A stretch of DNA of 64,000 nucleotides from Lachnospiraceae bacterium (GCA_902363555.1 CABJAM010000001.1:744001-808000); one strand, 5' to 3'. Shown: positions 17,744 to 26,866, counted from the stretch's first letter. Numbers and translations: made by a program. The notes: generated by a model not told the origin, from the sequence alone.

Positions 17744-17956
17744 ATGAACAACGGTACTGTAAAGTGGTTCAACGCACAAAAAGGTTTTGGCTTCATCACA
17801 GATGATGCTACTGGTAAAGACGTATTTGTACATTTTTCTGCGATTATGATCGACGGGTTCAAGACTCTGGAAGAAGGACAGAAGGTTAGCTTCGACACAG
17901 AAAAAGATCCGAAAGACAGCAGCAAGTTAAGAGCAGTAAACGTGTGCTTAGCTTAA
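17744..17956 (+). CDS. csp: Cold-shock protein (CspA family)
   Basis: A 70-residue single cold-shock domain. RNA-binding motif RNP1 is KGFGFIT and RNP2 is VFVHFS; the opening MNNGTVKWFNAQKG is typical. Such proteins bind single-stranded RNA and melt secondary structure, helping translation and transcription in the cold. AAGGAGGG lies 9-16 bases before the ATG. The leader carries a terminator-like hairpin, which suggests control at the RNA level. Confidence 0.97.
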   Translation: MNNGTVKWFNAQKGFGFITDDATGKDVFVHFSAIMIDGFKTLEEGQKVSFDTEKDPKDSSKLRAVNVCLA

Positions 17957-17994
17957 TAGATGTATCAAAAACCTGTACAGTGTTTGAAACAGCA

Positions 17995-18048
17995 AAAACC
18001 TGACAGACCCGACAAGCATTAGATTGTCGAGTCTGTCAGGTTTTTTTC
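17995..18048. terminator. Bidirectional terminator between csp and rpiR-type gene
   Basis: AAAACCTGACAGAC and CGACAA pair with TTGTCG and GTCTGTCAGGTTTT; A-run and T-run flank the stem, so it can work in both directions. On the minus strand it overlaps the last codons of the RpiR-type gene, whose stop is at 18019-18021. Confidence 0.88.
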
Positions 18049-18825
18049 ATCCACATATTTACGGCGGTAAGCCATGGAAAGTACACTATAAAATAAGGAA
18101 AACCACAGGTCATCCACCATATTTAAGTAGCCGTCAAAGCTGTACACATAATCGGCATATTTCAGATAAAAGAGGTAGTTGGAATCTGTGATCAGAAAAA
18201 GCTTGCAGCCCTTGGCATGAATATCCTTTAAGACCCTTCCGACCATATTGCCATCATGGACCAGTGGACATGTAAACAGTACAAGGGTATCCTCGTCCAG
18301 ATTCTTAATATCTTCATATTGTGCCACAGCCACCGAAATCAGGTCCACATCATGGCCGCCCATAATGAGATTTTCCTGCAGATGATGTTCCATAAAGCAA
18401 ATACCATGACTGTATATGCGGATCTTTTTATAGCGTTCAAGCAGATCGGCATACGCATCGATTTTTGTATAGTCCACGGCCGCCTCAAACTCATCCAGTA
18501 TCCGCCGTAATAATCCGATAAAAGTGGCTTCCTCACCGCCGCCGTAATTTTTCCGCTCGCCTGTGGGCACATATTGATTGACCATACTGTAACGTTCCAC
18601 GGACTTCATCAGCTCCGTTTTAAATTCAATAAAGGAATCATATCCAAGCTTCCGGCTCAGGCGGCTGATTGTCGTGGTGGATACATAGCAGATATCAGCC
18701 CACTCATAAATCGTTGCATTTTCCAGTTTATTCAGATTCGCAAGAATTTTGGCAATAACCTCTCTATACAGATCATCTTTTTTACAATGGTTATAGTAAA
18801 CGATCAAATCTTCTAAAGAATGCAT
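18019..18825 (-). CDS. RpiR/MurR-family transcriptional regulator (HTH plus SIS)
   Basis: This 268-residue protein has an N-terminal RpiR helix-turn-helix (VIAKILANLNKLENATIYEWADICYVS and TTTISRLSRKLGYDSFIEFK) and a C-terminal SIS domain (about 115-250) with IRIYSHGI and TLVLFTCPLVHDG, which in this family senses a phosphosugar. The start at 18825 has GGGAGG 6 bases upstream; an upstream ATG at 18855 lacks a ribosome site. It lies about 1.5 kb before the sugar-type ABC/deglycosidase island and is convergent with csp. It is a reasonable candidate regulator of that island, but this is inference from position. Confidence 0.88.
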   Translation of the reverse strand: MHSLEDLIVYYNHCKKDDLYREVIAKILANLNKLENATIYEWADICYVSTTTISRLSRKLGYDSFIEFKTELMKSVERYSMVNQYVPTGERKNYGGGEEATFIGLLRRILDEFEAAVDYTKIDAYADLLERYKKIRIYSHGICFMEHHLQENLIMGGHDVDLISVAVAQYEDIKNLDEDTLVLFTCPLVHDGNMVGRVLKDIHAKGCKLFLITDSNYLFYLKYADYVYSFDGYLNMVDDLWFSLFYSVLSMAYRRKYVDEKNLTDSTI

Positions 18826-19354
18826 TTCAACCTCCCTCTCCCCCAACGATAGCATTATTCTTCTCCGGATAAGTAAAATTTATTTTTCATACAAATATTA
18901 TTAAAAAAATAATTTATGTTGTCGGCGTACATACAACGTGATTACCATATGAATTTTATGCCCTGAAAGTATATATTAGGGCACTTTTTTGTCCATAATT
19001 TCGTCTTTCGCTTGCTGCTGTAACCCCAGTAAAATTAATAGTTTGCAGGTTTTTCAGAGTAATTTCTATTATAACGCAAAAAATCTCTATTTACAACGCC
19101 TTTTACATTCTATTATAGAAACGCAAATGCGCATACAATATGTTTCAAAAGGAGGATTTCCATATTATGGTAATTGTAGTCAATATTTTTCCCAGAAAAA
19201 TGATGACTTACCTGCGCATATCTTGTCAGGGATTTCCGAAGGAAATCGTTGACCTGCTCGCGCCTCAGCGCGATACCCCCTGTCAGGGATTTCCACAGGA
19301 GATCATTGACCAGGATTGCGCAGTTCCTACAATTCAAAAGAAAAGGAGATTATT
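18826..19354. other. Intergenic region with two small repeated hairpins
   Basis: This 529-base AT-rich gap lies between the RpiR-type and XRE-type genes. TGTCAGGGATTTCC occurs at 19224 and 19281; in each copy GATTTCC pairs with GGAAATC or GGAGATC and TTGACC follows. Between them TCGCG/CGCGA forms another stem. A 72-codon frame (19167-19385) has GGAGG 11 bases upstream and encodes two CQGFP(K/Q)EI(V/I)D units from these repeats, but it overlaps the XRE start and is not convincing as a gene. Confidence 0.5.
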
Positions 19355-19969
19355 ATGCCAAACGCTATTAACCAACGGATTGTAACTTTATGTAAGGAAA
19401 AGGGCTACACATGGTACCGCCTGTCCGCCTTATCGGGTATCCCGGTAAGCACCATTGTTTCTATTATAAACAGAAACAATGCGCCCACGATCCCCACACT
19501 GCAGAAGCTGTGTGACGCTCTCGGGCTGACGCTTTCTCAATTTTTCTCGGAAGGGTTTGAAACAACGACCAAAACCCAGGATGTGTATCTGTATGAATTT
19601 AACCGGCTGGATAACCATGAGCAGGATCTGGTCCTGGCGTATATCCAGGGCATGCTTGACGCCAAGGATATCCGTATGAAGAAGCAGGCACAGAAGGAAG
19701 CGGAGAACATCGCCAAAGGCCGGGGGCGCAAAAAAGGCGGCCGGAAAAAGAAAAATGCAGAAGCGATCCCGGCTGGTGACGAGACAGCCGCAGTGACAGC
19801 CGGTGAACTCACCCAGCCGGATGCAGAGCCGGCCGCAGAGACATCTGCACAGCCATCCCAGTATCCTGAGGAATCGTTGGCTGAGGAACAGCTTGTTGCA
19901 GAACCATCTGTCGAATATCCGTCTGCTGACGAACCAGTCTCTGAGGAATCAGCCCCTGACGAGGCATAA
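19355..19969 (+). CDS. XRE-family regulator with basic linker and acidic tail
   Basis: The 204-residue product begins with an HTH_3 domain (about 4-62): RIVTLCKEKGYTWYRLSALSGI, VSTIVSIINR, PTIPTLQKLCDALGLTLSQFF. A short helical region (NRLDNHEQDLVLAYIQGML) follows, then a basic AT-hook-like segment GRGRKKGGRKKKN near 124-136. The last 65 residues are a low-complexity Glu/Ala/Pro tail with SxEEP-like repeats. ATG 19355 is supported by AAGGAGA 5-11 bases upstream. The DNA-binding domain is clear; the basic-acidic extension is unusual and has no assigned role. A strong terminator separates it from the ABC genes. Confidence 0.85.
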   Translation: MPNAINQRIVTLCKEKGYTWYRLSALSGIPVSTIVSIINRNNAPTIPTLQKLCDALGLTLSQFFSEGFETTTKTQDVYLYEFNRLDNHEQDLVLAYIQGMLDAKDIRMKKQAQKEAENIAKGRGRKKGGRKKKNAEAIPAGDETAAVTAGELTQPDAEPAAETSAQPSQYPEESLAEEQLVAEPSVEYPSADEPVSEESAPDEA

Positions 19970-19978
19970 TTAAAACTT

Positions 19979-20027
19979 CAATCCCATGGAAAGTACCGCC
20001 TGGCGATGCTTTCCATGGGATTGTTTC
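19979..20027 (+). terminator. Terminator after the XRE gene
   Basis: A 15-bp stem CAATCCCATGGAAAG (19979-19993) / CTTTCCATGGGATTG (20009-20023) followed by TTTCTG. Confidence 0.85.
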
Positions 20028-20194
20028 TGTGTACGGAAACTTATTTGAGTATTTGGAAAAAATGTTGCGTTTTGTGAAATCACTATTAGATATCTGTAAG
20101 TTCTATTTCATAATAAAAAGTCTATTCTATTCCAGGAAATTATCGTATACGAAAGAAAATAAATTTCTCCCAGAGGACAAAAGTAAACAATTGG

Positions 20195-20227
20195 GGCGAC
20201 TCATATGATCGCCAACAATGCTATAAT
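20195..20227 (+). promoter_or_regulatory. Putative promoter and operator of the ABC/deglycosidase operon
   Basis: TATAAT lies at 20222-20227. No good -35 is present; instead GGCGA (20195-20199) and TCGCC (20209-20213) form an imperfect inverted repeat around CATATG. A weak -35 overlapped by a palindrome fits a regulated promoter. The regulator is unknown; the RpiR-type and XRE-type proteins nearby are candidates. Confidence 0.45.
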
Positions 20228-20315
20228 GATTTCACAAACGAGAGAGGAGGAAGTGAAAAATAATATACATTATTGCTAATGACAGAAAAATGTGTTTAAA
20301 AAAAGGAGGAAAATG

Positions 20316-21632
20316 ATGAAAAAATTATTAAGTATTTGTTTGATTTTGGCTATGGTGATCGGGTGTCTGGCCGGCTGTGCTGACAACCCTGGCGGCGACG
20401 CACAAAAGACGACCCAGGCGGGAGATAATAAGGCAGGGGATGACAAATCCGCAGCCGGAAACGATGCAGCATCCGGAAGTGAAGATGGAAATAAGGCCCC
20501 GGATGTAAGTGAAGCCGCAGGAAATGAAGCTGCGTCGGGGGAGACACAGGCACCCCAGGCTTCCGGCGAAGGTTTAAAAATAGGTATTAATTATTTCGGC
20601 AGTGCATCCTACGCTTTACTGCTGTTAAAGAAAAATTCCGAGGTTGTTGTACAGGCCTTCGGTGGAACGCCCATGTCCATTGATGATGAGTTTAATGTGG
20701 AAAAAATCATCACAGATGTTGAAAATATGATCCAGAGTGGATGTGACGGCATTGTTTTCTGGGGGCCGGTGGAAACGCTCTACCCGACGGTTTCACAGAT
20801 GTGTATGGATGCCCAGGTGCCATTTGTTCTTTGTGATAAAGCCCCCACGAATCAGGACGTTATCGACGAGCTTTTGGAAAATCCCTATTTTGCCGGGGCG
20901 ATCACTCCGGACAACCGCTCCTACGGCGTAGGTATGGCGGAGTATGCTCTGGAGCAGGGCTGGAAAACATGTATTATTTCTGCACCGGGCATCGGTGACG
21001 CTTCCGGAACACCCCGTATGGAAGGCTTTAAGGAAGTTTTTGAAGCCGGCGGCGGTGAGATTCTGGACGAGCTTCACTCCGATGATACTGCAAGTGCGCA
21101 GACAAAAACCGAGGATTCTCTTGTAGCAAATCCTAATCCGGACTTTATTTATTGTACCGGATCTGATTTTGGTATTGCCGCACTGGGTGCTCTGGAAAAA
21201 TTCGACTATGACACGAACGTGCTGACCTCCGACTTTGATGAGACGGTTTTGAAAGCTCTTGGCGATGGAAAGCTTCCGATCCTCAACGGGGATTCCCTGA
21301 TTTGTGGAACCTACTCTGCCATTATGCTCCAGAATTATCTTGATGGCACGCCGTTAAAGGATGAAAATGGAAAAGCACCATGGATCACCGATGTGAAGTT
21401 TTTCTTCATTCAGCCAAATCAGCTTGAGCTTTATGATAAATTCTGGATTCAGGAGCATTGTTACAGTGATGAGGAAATGCGCCAGATGAGCGGAAAGAAT
21501 AATCCGGATTTCGATTATAACGCATTTCGTGATGTCGTAAATAATTATTCCTTCGCTGAAAGACTTCAGGCAAAAATGGCCGAGGGAAAAGTGACAGAGG
21601 ATGAATTAAAGGGTGCCGGCGTTATAGAGTAG
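20316..21632 (+). CDS. Sugar-type ABC transporter substrate-binding lipoprotein
   Basis: A 438-residue lipoprotein with a signal peptide ending in the lipobox LAGC (Cys21). A linker rich in Asp, Ala, Gly and Glu follows to about residue 85, then a Peripla_BP_4-type fold (IGINYFGSASYALLLLKKN, GCDGIVFWGPVE, ITPDNRSYGVGMAEYAL, MEGFKEVFEAGG). It should capture the substrate outside the cell and pass it to the two permeases encoded downstream. ATG 20316 is 6 bases after AGGAGG; an ATG at 20313 is closer than usual. The binding site suggests a sugar or glycoside ligand, but which one cannot be read. Confidence 0.9.
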   Translation: MKKLLSICLILAMVIGCLAGCADNPGGDAQKTTQAGDNKAGDDKSAAGNDAASGSEDGNKAPDVSEAAGNEAASGETQAPQASGEGLKIGINYFGSASYALLLLKKNSEVVVQAFGGTPMSIDDEFNVEKIITDVENMIQSGCDGIVFWGPVETLYPTVSQMCMDAQVPFVLCDKAPTNQDVIDELLENPYFAGAITPDNRSYGVGMAEYALEQGWKTCIISAPGIGDASGTPRMEGFKEVFEAGGGEILDELHSDDTASAQTKTEDSLVANPNPDFIYCTGSDFGIAALGALEKFDYDTNVLTSDFDETVLKALGDGKLPILNGDSLICGTYSAIMLQNYLDGTPLKDENGKAPWITDVKFFFIQPNQLELYDKFWIQEHCYSDEEMRQMSGKNNPDFDYNAFRDVVNNYSFAERLQAKMAEGKVTEDELKGAGVIE

Positions 21633-21808
21633 TTTTACAGCGCAGCAGCATGAGGAGAAGTAATTTGCAGCGTGGCAGTATGCCGGGAAGTAATCTACGT
21701 TACAGTAATCCGCAAGCTTGCGCGCCTTTACGCATCTAAAAATTAAGAATGGATGGGGCAGCAGTTTTAAACCCCATCCATTTCACTTAATAATGGAGGA
21801 TTAATTAT
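21633..21808 (+). terminator. Intergenic hairpin, likely partial terminator
   Basis: After two CAGCRYGRCAGYATG-like repeats, TGGATGGGG (21750-21758) pairs with CCCCATCCA (21772-21780), followed by TTTCACTT. Such a hairpin could lower transcription into the oxidoreductase and permease genes and leave the binding protein in excess. Confidence 0.5.
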
Positions 21809-22888
21809 ATGGATAAAAAAATATTTAACGTAGCCGTCATCGGCTGCGGCTGGATTGCCGAGGACAAGCACATCCCCGGGCTTCTGGCCAATAAGGACGC
21901 TAAAATCACAGCGCTGTGTGATGTAATGCCGGAAAAGGCCCGGCGCCTCATCGATGTTTTCGGATTGGAGGATGTGTCGATCTACACGGACTATAGGGAG
22001 CTGCTCCAGGACGAGGACATTGACATCGTTCATGTGGCTGTGCCAAACCCGCTCCATTGCCGGCTTACCGTGGACGCTCTGAATGCGGGCAAGCATGTGC
22101 TGTGCGAAAAGCCAATGGCGCTCACAAAGGCTGAGTGCATGGAAATGATCGCAGCGGCAAAGCGCAATGAGCGGAAGCTGACCGTGGGCTTCCAGTGGCG
22201 CTATCGGCCAGAAGCCTTGTACATTAAGGAAGCCTGCGACAAAGGGCAACTGGGAGATATTTATTATGCCAAGGCTCATGCGGTGCGCTACCGTGCAGTA
22301 CCCTATTGGGGGGAATATATTACGGGCAATAACGGCGGCGGTATTCTTATAGATGGGGCTCCCCACGCCCTGGACCTGACGCTCTGGGCGATGAACAACT
22401 ATGAGCCGTACAGTGTGAAAGCCCATACCTACCGGAAAATGGCTGACCGGCCCGAGGGCAACATATGGGGCGAGTGGCCGGAGGACGATTTTAAAGTGGA
22501 GGATACAGGCCTTGCCATGATCACCATGAAAAACGGGGCCACGATCTATCTGGAGGCCGCCTGGTCCATGAATATGATCAGCAGGGATATGACCGCCACG
22601 CTGGTGGGAACCGAGGCGGGTATTGATATGCAAAATGAGGGCGGCGTGCGCATCAACGGTGTGCAAAATGGCCGGCCTTATGTGACTGAACCGGATATGA
22701 GCATCCCCGGTGCGCCGTTTTCCATAAAGCCTGTGGCCCCCATGTATCGGGAATCCATGGAATTTATAAAGGCCATCCGGGAGAACCGGGAACCGTTTGT
22801 GCGGCCGGAGCAGGCCATGGTAGTGACGCAGATTATTGAAGGCATTTATGAATCCGCGAAAACGGGAAAGGAAGTCTTTTTTGAATAG
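21809..22888 (+). CDS. Gfo/Idh/MocA-family oxidoreductase (candidate 3-dehydrogenase of glycosides)
   Basis: The 359-residue product has an N-terminal Rossmann fold with GCGWIAE (dinucleotide binding) and the family motif CEKPMALT, whose Lys is catalytic. The C-terminal domain contains GGGILIDGAPHALDLTLW with the usual catalytic His. Enzymes of this family oxidise a sugar hydroxyl with NAD(P). In C-glycoside degradation the DgpA-type member oxidises the 3-hydroxyl of the glucosyl group before the deglycosidase acts; the paired DUF6379 and isomerase-like genes downstream make that role plausible. Ribosome site GGAGG is 9-13 bases upstream. Other Gfo/Idh/MocA substrates such as inositols remain possible. 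Confidence 0.88.
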   Translation: MDKKIFNVAVIGCGWIAEDKHIPGLLANKDAKITALCDVMPEKARRLIDVFGLEDVSIYTDYRELLQDEDIDIVHVAVPNPLHCRLTVDALNAGKHVLCEKPMALTKAECMEMIAAAKRNERKLTVGFQWRYRPEALYIKEACDKGQLGDIYYAKAHAVRYRAVPYWGEYITGNNGGGILIDGAPHALDLTLWAMNNYEPYSVKAHTYRKMADRPEGNIWGEWPEDDFKVEDTGLAMITMKNGATIYLEAAWSMNMISRDMTATLVGTEAGIDMQNEGGVRINGVQNGRPYVTEPDMSIPGAPFSIKPVAPMYRESMEFIKAIRENREPFVRPEQAMVVTQIIEGIYESAKTGKEVFFE

Positions 22889-22902
22889 GGGGAGGAATAA
22901 AC

Positions 22903-23892
22903 ATGTCCAATGAAAATGCTGTGAAACGTAAATTGCCCATGACCGCCGGTGTGCGCAATAAGCTGATAGCGCTGGCCGTTCTTGCGGCAATCTTTATTAT
23001 ATTGAATCTGATCCTTGGCGGCAGGTTTCTGACGCTGACCAATATTAAAACGATTGTAAGCCACGCCGTATTTCCGGCTTTTGTGGCCTGGGGGATGATC
23101 TTTATATTCACTTCCGGGATCGTTGACCTGTCTCTGGGCGCCAATGTACTGTTATCCGCCAATGTGGGCGCGATCTGCGCGGTTTCCCTGGGGCTTGGCT
23201 ATGTGGGCCTTATCCTGGGAACAATCCTTTGCGCTGTGATCTGTCAGCACATTAGCTGCCGGTGTGTTGTAACGCTGAAAATACCGTCCTGGATCGCCGG
23301 TCTTGGCGTGGCGCTTGTTTTCGAGGCCATCCTTTCCCAGTATGCGGCGGTGCGGGCGTCCGGCAGCGGCTCCTCGGTCATCAATCTGGGGGATTCATAC
23401 AGAGCCCTTGGGCAAATGCCGGGGCTGGCCATATTGTGGCTGCTGGGCCTTGTGGCCGCCTGGCTTTTATACAACCGAACCTCAGCAGGTATTAATATCC
23501 GGGCCATTGGCGGCAATGAGGCCGTAGCATCTGCTATGGGTATCAATAAAAAGAAAACGCTTTTGGTGGGCGCGCTGATCGGCGCGGTATTTATCGGTGT
23601 GGCGGCCATTGTCCAGCTTTCCTACAATTCCTTTGTGGCGCCCCAGAGTGGATTAAACAGTATATCTACTATATTTAAGGCATTGGCGACCATGCTTTTG
23701 GCCCAGTCCTTTTCCTATATCGTCAGCGTGCCGGTGGGCGTGTTTTTCAGCGCCATTATAGTCATGGCCATTTTCAATGTGCTGACCATGTTTGGCGTGC
23801 CATCGGGAACCGGGCAGGAAATCTGTCTGGGCGTCATTGTCATCCTCTGCGGTATTATGTCACAGCTAAAGTATAAAGGGGTGGTGAAGTAG
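22903..23892 (+). CDS. ABC transporter permease (RbsC/BPD_transp_2 family), first copy
   Basis: A 329-residue integral membrane protein with about nine hydrophobic segments and the RbsC-family landmarks: AWGMIFIFTSGIVDLSLGANV, NIRAIGGNEAVASAMGINKKK (the loop that contacts the ATPase), and the late GVPSGTGQEICLGVIVIL segment. It would form half of the import channel with the permease at 25398. GGGGGAGG precedes the ATG and the stop is followed at once by the ATPase start, so the genes are translated from one transcript. Confidence 0.9.
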   Translation: MSNENAVKRKLPMTAGVRNKLIALAVLAAIFIILNLILGGRFLTLTNIKTIVSHAVFPAFVAWGMIFIFTSGIVDLSLGANVLLSANVGAICAVSLGLGYVGLILGTILCAVICQHISCRCVVTLKIPSWIAGLGVALVFEAILSQYAAVRASGSGSSVINLGDSYRALGQMPGLAILWLLGLVAAWLLYNRTSAGINIRAIGGNEAVASAMGINKKKTLLVGALIGAVFIGVAAIVQLSYNSFVAPQSGLNSISTIFKALATMLLAQSFSYIVSVPVGVFFSAIIVMAIFNVLTMFGVPSGTGQEICLGVIVILCGIMSQLKYKGVVK

Positions 23893-25401
23893 ATGAATAA
23901 ATATGTTTTAGAAATCGAAAATCTGGATAAACGTTTCGGACCAACCCACGCCAACAGGGATATATGTCTGAAGGTCCGCCGTGGCCAGGTCCACGGTCTG
24001 GCCGGCGAAAATGGTTCCGGGAAATCCACCCTGGCGTCCATGATCTGCGGTATCCAAAAGCCGGACAGCGGCCGTATGCTTCTAAACGGTCAGCCTTATG
24101 CGCCGGAAAGTCCTGTGGATGCCAATGCAATGAAGGTGGCTATGGTTGTTCAGGAGCTTGGCGTGGTGGGAACTCTTCCGGTGGCCATGAATATGTTTCT
24201 TGGCCGCACCGGGGATTTTCGCGCCAATGGCTTTATCAGCCTTAAAAAGATCGAGCAGGCGGCAAAGGAGCAGCTTGAGCGGTGGGGGATTAAAAATATA
24301 CCTCTGGGTGCCATGGCCGAGACACTTTCCATTGAGCAGAGAAAAATGCTGGAGCTGGTGCGGGCCCTTTCTGTGGACCCGGATGTGCTCATTCTGGATG
24401 AGATCACCCAGGCGCTCTCCCACGATAACCGGGAGGCGCTGTACCGGATCATGGAGGAGTTTACGAAAAAGGGGCATACGATCCTTTTGATCACCCATGA
24501 TATTGAGGAAATGATTCAGCTCTGCGATACAGTAACGATCCTGCGTGACGGGCAGGTGGTGGACACGGTGGACTGCGACGAAGCGCTGACACCGGACCAG
24601 CTAAAGCGGATGATGATCGGCCGGGAAATCAGCGGACATTATTACCGGACAGACACCGAAGAAAATTATGAGGAGCAGGTGATCATGGAGGTGCGGGATT
24701 TAAATGTGCCCCATAAGTTGAAAAATATCAGCTTTGACCTGCATCAGGGGGAAATCCTTGCGGTATGCGGACTGAGCGACGCCGGAATACATTCCCTTGG
24801 CAGCGCTATTTTTGGACTGGAGGAGCACCGGGAAGGGCATATCCAAATGAAGGCCCAAAACCGTGAAATCCGTCATTCCAGAGACATTTTAGCCACCGGC
24901 GGGGCGTATTTGTCCAAGGACCGGGATTCCGACGGGCTGATGCTGTCCGCCAGCATTAAAGATAATATCTTTTTGCCGTCGGCGCCGGAGATCGCCGTGG
25001 GCCCCATGAAATTTGTCCATCCGGGCAAGGTGAAGGCGCTGGCATTAAAAGCGTCGGAGGCCTTTGATATAAAGTCTACCGGGATCGACCATATTACAAA
25101 ACGTCTCAGCGGCGGAAATAAGCAGAAGGTCAATCTGAGCCGTTGGCTCATTAAAGATTTGAAATATATCATCCTGGACTGTCCGACCCGCGGTGTGGAT
25201 GTGGGGGTCAAGGCGTATATTTACGAGGTAATGACCAAAGCCAAAGAAAAGGGCGTGGCTATACTGCTCATTTCCGATGAGCTCCAGGAGGCCATCGGTA
25301 TGGCGGACCGCATCATGGTTATGAAAAACGGGGAGATGGTCCGGACGATTCGGCGCAGCGAGGGATTTACTGAAGAAGCGATAATCGAGGTGATGGTATG
25401 A
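23893..25401 (+). CDS. Sugar-type ABC transporter ATP-binding protein (double ABC, RbsA/MglA type)
   Basis: The 502-residue product holds two ATPase domains in tandem. The first has a full Walker A (GENGSGKST, 38-46), Walker B ending ILDEIT and a diverged signature LSIEQRK. The second lacks a clean Walker A (CGLSDAGIHS) but keeps signature LSGGNKQKV and ILDCPTRGVDVG. This asymmetry is normal for carbohydrate importers of the CUT2 type, which use one double ATPase with two permeases. The start codon abuts the stop of the first permease gene, and the 3' end overlaps the second permease start by 4 bases. Confidence 0.92.
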   Translation: MNKYVLEIENLDKRFGPTHANRDICLKVRRGQVHGLAGENGSGKSTLASMICGIQKPDSGRMLLNGQPYAPESPVDANAMKVAMVVQELGVVGTLPVAMNMFLGRTGDFRANGFISLKKIEQAAKEQLERWGIKNIPLGAMAETLSIEQRKMLELVRALSVDPDVLILDEITQALSHDNREALYRIMEEFTKKGHTILLITHDIEEMIQLCDTVTILRDGQVVDTVDCDEALTPDQLKRMMIGREISGHYYRTDTEENYEEQVIMEVRDLNVPHKLKNISFDLHQGEILAVCGLSDAGIHSLGSAIFGLEEHREGHIQMKAQNREIRHSRDILATGGAYLSKDRDSDGLMLSASIKDNIFLPSAPEIAVGPMKFVHPGKVKALALKASEAFDIKSTGIDHITKRLSGGNKQKVNLSRWLIKDLKYIILDCPTRGVDVGVKAYIYEVMTKAKEKGVAILLISDELQEAIGMADRIMVMKNGEMVRTIRRSEGFTEEAIIEVMV

Positions 25402-26354
25402 TGAAAAAGAAAATAAATATTGCCAATATGATGCCGGTCATCATTTTAGCTGCCCTGTTTGTGGTATTTGCCGTGATCACCCGTGGCGAGATATTGAAAA
25501 AGAGTAATCTGATGGCCATCATCAACCAGTCCGTAGCGACGATTATTGCCGGGCTTGGTATGATGTTTGTAATATCCATGGGCGGCACGGACATTACAGC
25601 AGGGTCGCTGGTAGCTCTGGCCGGAACACTGGCAGCCATGGCCGGGAGCAGTCTGGGCTTTGGCTTTGCCTGGCTGGCGGCGGTGGCCGTGGGAATCGCC
25701 AGCGGTTTATTTTTAGGCATTGTGAATACAAAATTCAAGGTGTCATCCTTTATGGCCTCCCTGGCCATGCTCATGGCGCTTCGGGCGCTGGTCAACTGGA
25801 TTTTAAACGCCCGGGTAGTCATGGCATCCAAAGCGATCCGGGCACTGGATGGCTTTGAATATAAAATCCCGATTTTGATCGTTCTCATACTGATCATCGG
25901 GTATATTTTCAAGTACACGCCCTTCGGCTATTATTGCCGGGCAATCGGCGAAAATGAAAACGCCATGAAATTTATTGGCATAAAGGTAAATAAAATTAAG
26001 ATATTCGCTTTTATCATTTCCGGCGTTATGGCTTCCATCGCGGGCATATTTGCCGTGGCTCGTGTGGGCGGCGCCAGTAATACCATGGGCGCGTCCTTTG
26101 AAATGCGGGTAATGATGGCCATGTTTATCGCGGCAGTACCTGTATCCGGCGGCAGTGGTACGAAAATCTACAAGCTGATCATCGGCGCATTTACCATACT
26201 GCTCCTGGAGAGCGGCCTGACCTTCTGTGGCGCCAGCGGTGCCGTGACCCAGGGGATCCGCGGTCTGGTCCTGATCGGCGTCGTGTATCTGACCCAGGTA
26301 TTAAAGGACAGCTCCGAGTCCGGGCGTTTGTCGCGCACAAAGGTGAGGGAGTGA
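25398..26354 (+). CDS. ABC transporter permease (RbsC/BPD_transp_2 family), second copy
   Basis: The second 318-residue permease of the same importer. Landmarks are GLGMMFVISMGGTDITAGSLVALAG, YYCRAIGENENAMKFIGI and the terminal membrane segment IRGLVLIGVVYLTQVLK. It differs clearly from the first permease, so the channel is probably a heterodimer. The gene begins with ATGATG overlapping the ATPase stop (translation coupling) and ends 16 bases before the first DUF6379 gene, showing that transport and the downstream enzymes belong to one operon. Confidence 0.9.
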   Translation: MMKKKINIANMMPVIILAALFVVFAVITRGEILKKSNLMAIINQSVATIIAGLGMMFVISMGGTDITAGSLVALAGTLAAMAGSSLGFGFAWLAAVAVGIASGLFLGIVNTKFKVSSFMASLAMLMALRALVNWILNARVVMASKAIRALDGFEYKIPILIVLILIIGYIFKYTPFGYYCRAIGENENAMKFIGIKVNKIKIFAFIISGVMASIAGIFAVARVGGASNTMGASFEMRVMMAMFIAAVPVSGGSGTKIYKLIIGAFTILLLESGLTFCGASGAVTQGIRGLVLIGVVYLTQVLKDSSESGRLSRTKVRE

Positions 26355-26370
26355 AATGGGGTAGGCGTTT

Positions 26371-26829
26371 ATGGAAAATATTTTTAACCGGAATTTTTTT
26401 CGGGCAGAGAGCCTGGAGCCTATCGTGGTGAACAATGTCTGCCTTGGCGTGGCCTTTCAGATATTATTTCCGGATTCCCGGGGAACGCATCTGTCGTGTA
26501 TCGAAGATTTCCGGCTTTTCTGGGATGACGCGCCGGTGGATGCGTACCGGATACGATTTTGTCTGAACAACAAAGAATTTTTAGTGCCGGCGCTGAGCCT
26601 GCTGGCGGACGAATACTGGTCATTGCGGGAATATGCCGGGATTAAGGTATATTTGGAGGATTTATTGCCGGGAACTCATAAAATTTCAATTGAATACAAA
26701 TACCGCGTTCCTTTTACCGGAGGACTGGGGGCGTGCGTGCGCGAGACGGTGCGGGGAGCTTATAGCTTTACGATAGATCCGGAACTGCTGGCCAGCCTGA
26801 GTTTTTCTGGACAAATTTCCCGCAGATAA
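26371..26829 (+). CDS. DUF6379 / C-glycoside deglycosidase beta-subunit-like protein, first copy
   Basis: A 152-residue beta-rich protein without signal or membrane segment. Motifs shared with the second copy at 28739 are SRGTHLSCIEDF, DEYWSLREYAGIK, LLPGTHKISIEYK and RVPFTGGLG. Small proteins of this type are the beta subunit of two-component C-deglycosidases (DgpB, DfgB, CarB); they bind the TIM-barrel subunit and help form the active site. It is followed 37 bases later by a matching TIM-barrel gene. The family call is from recognition of sequence and gene pairing; the substrate is unknown. Confidence 0.78.
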   Translation: MENIFNRNFFRAESLEPIVVNNVCLGVAFQILFPDSRGTHLSCIEDFRLFWDDAPVDAYRIRFCLNNKEFLVPALSLLADEYWSLREYAGIKVYLEDLLPGTHKISIEYKYRVPFTGGLGACVRETVRGAYSFTIDPELLASLSFSGQISRR

Positions 26830-26866
26830 CGGTAAACTGGAAAGTAGATGGGATTGGAGGGATTTT

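Noticed and set aside
19167..19385. 72-codon frame with GGAGG upstream before the XRE gene
   Set aside because: It overlaps the XRE start, its sequence is made of the hairpin repeats, and spacing of the ribosome site is long. A leader peptide cannot be fully excluded.
21767..22990. Minus-strand open frame (407 codons) opposite the Gfo/Idh/MocA gene
   Set aside because: Antisense to a clear family member and spans two genes; composition is that of a reverse-strand shadow.
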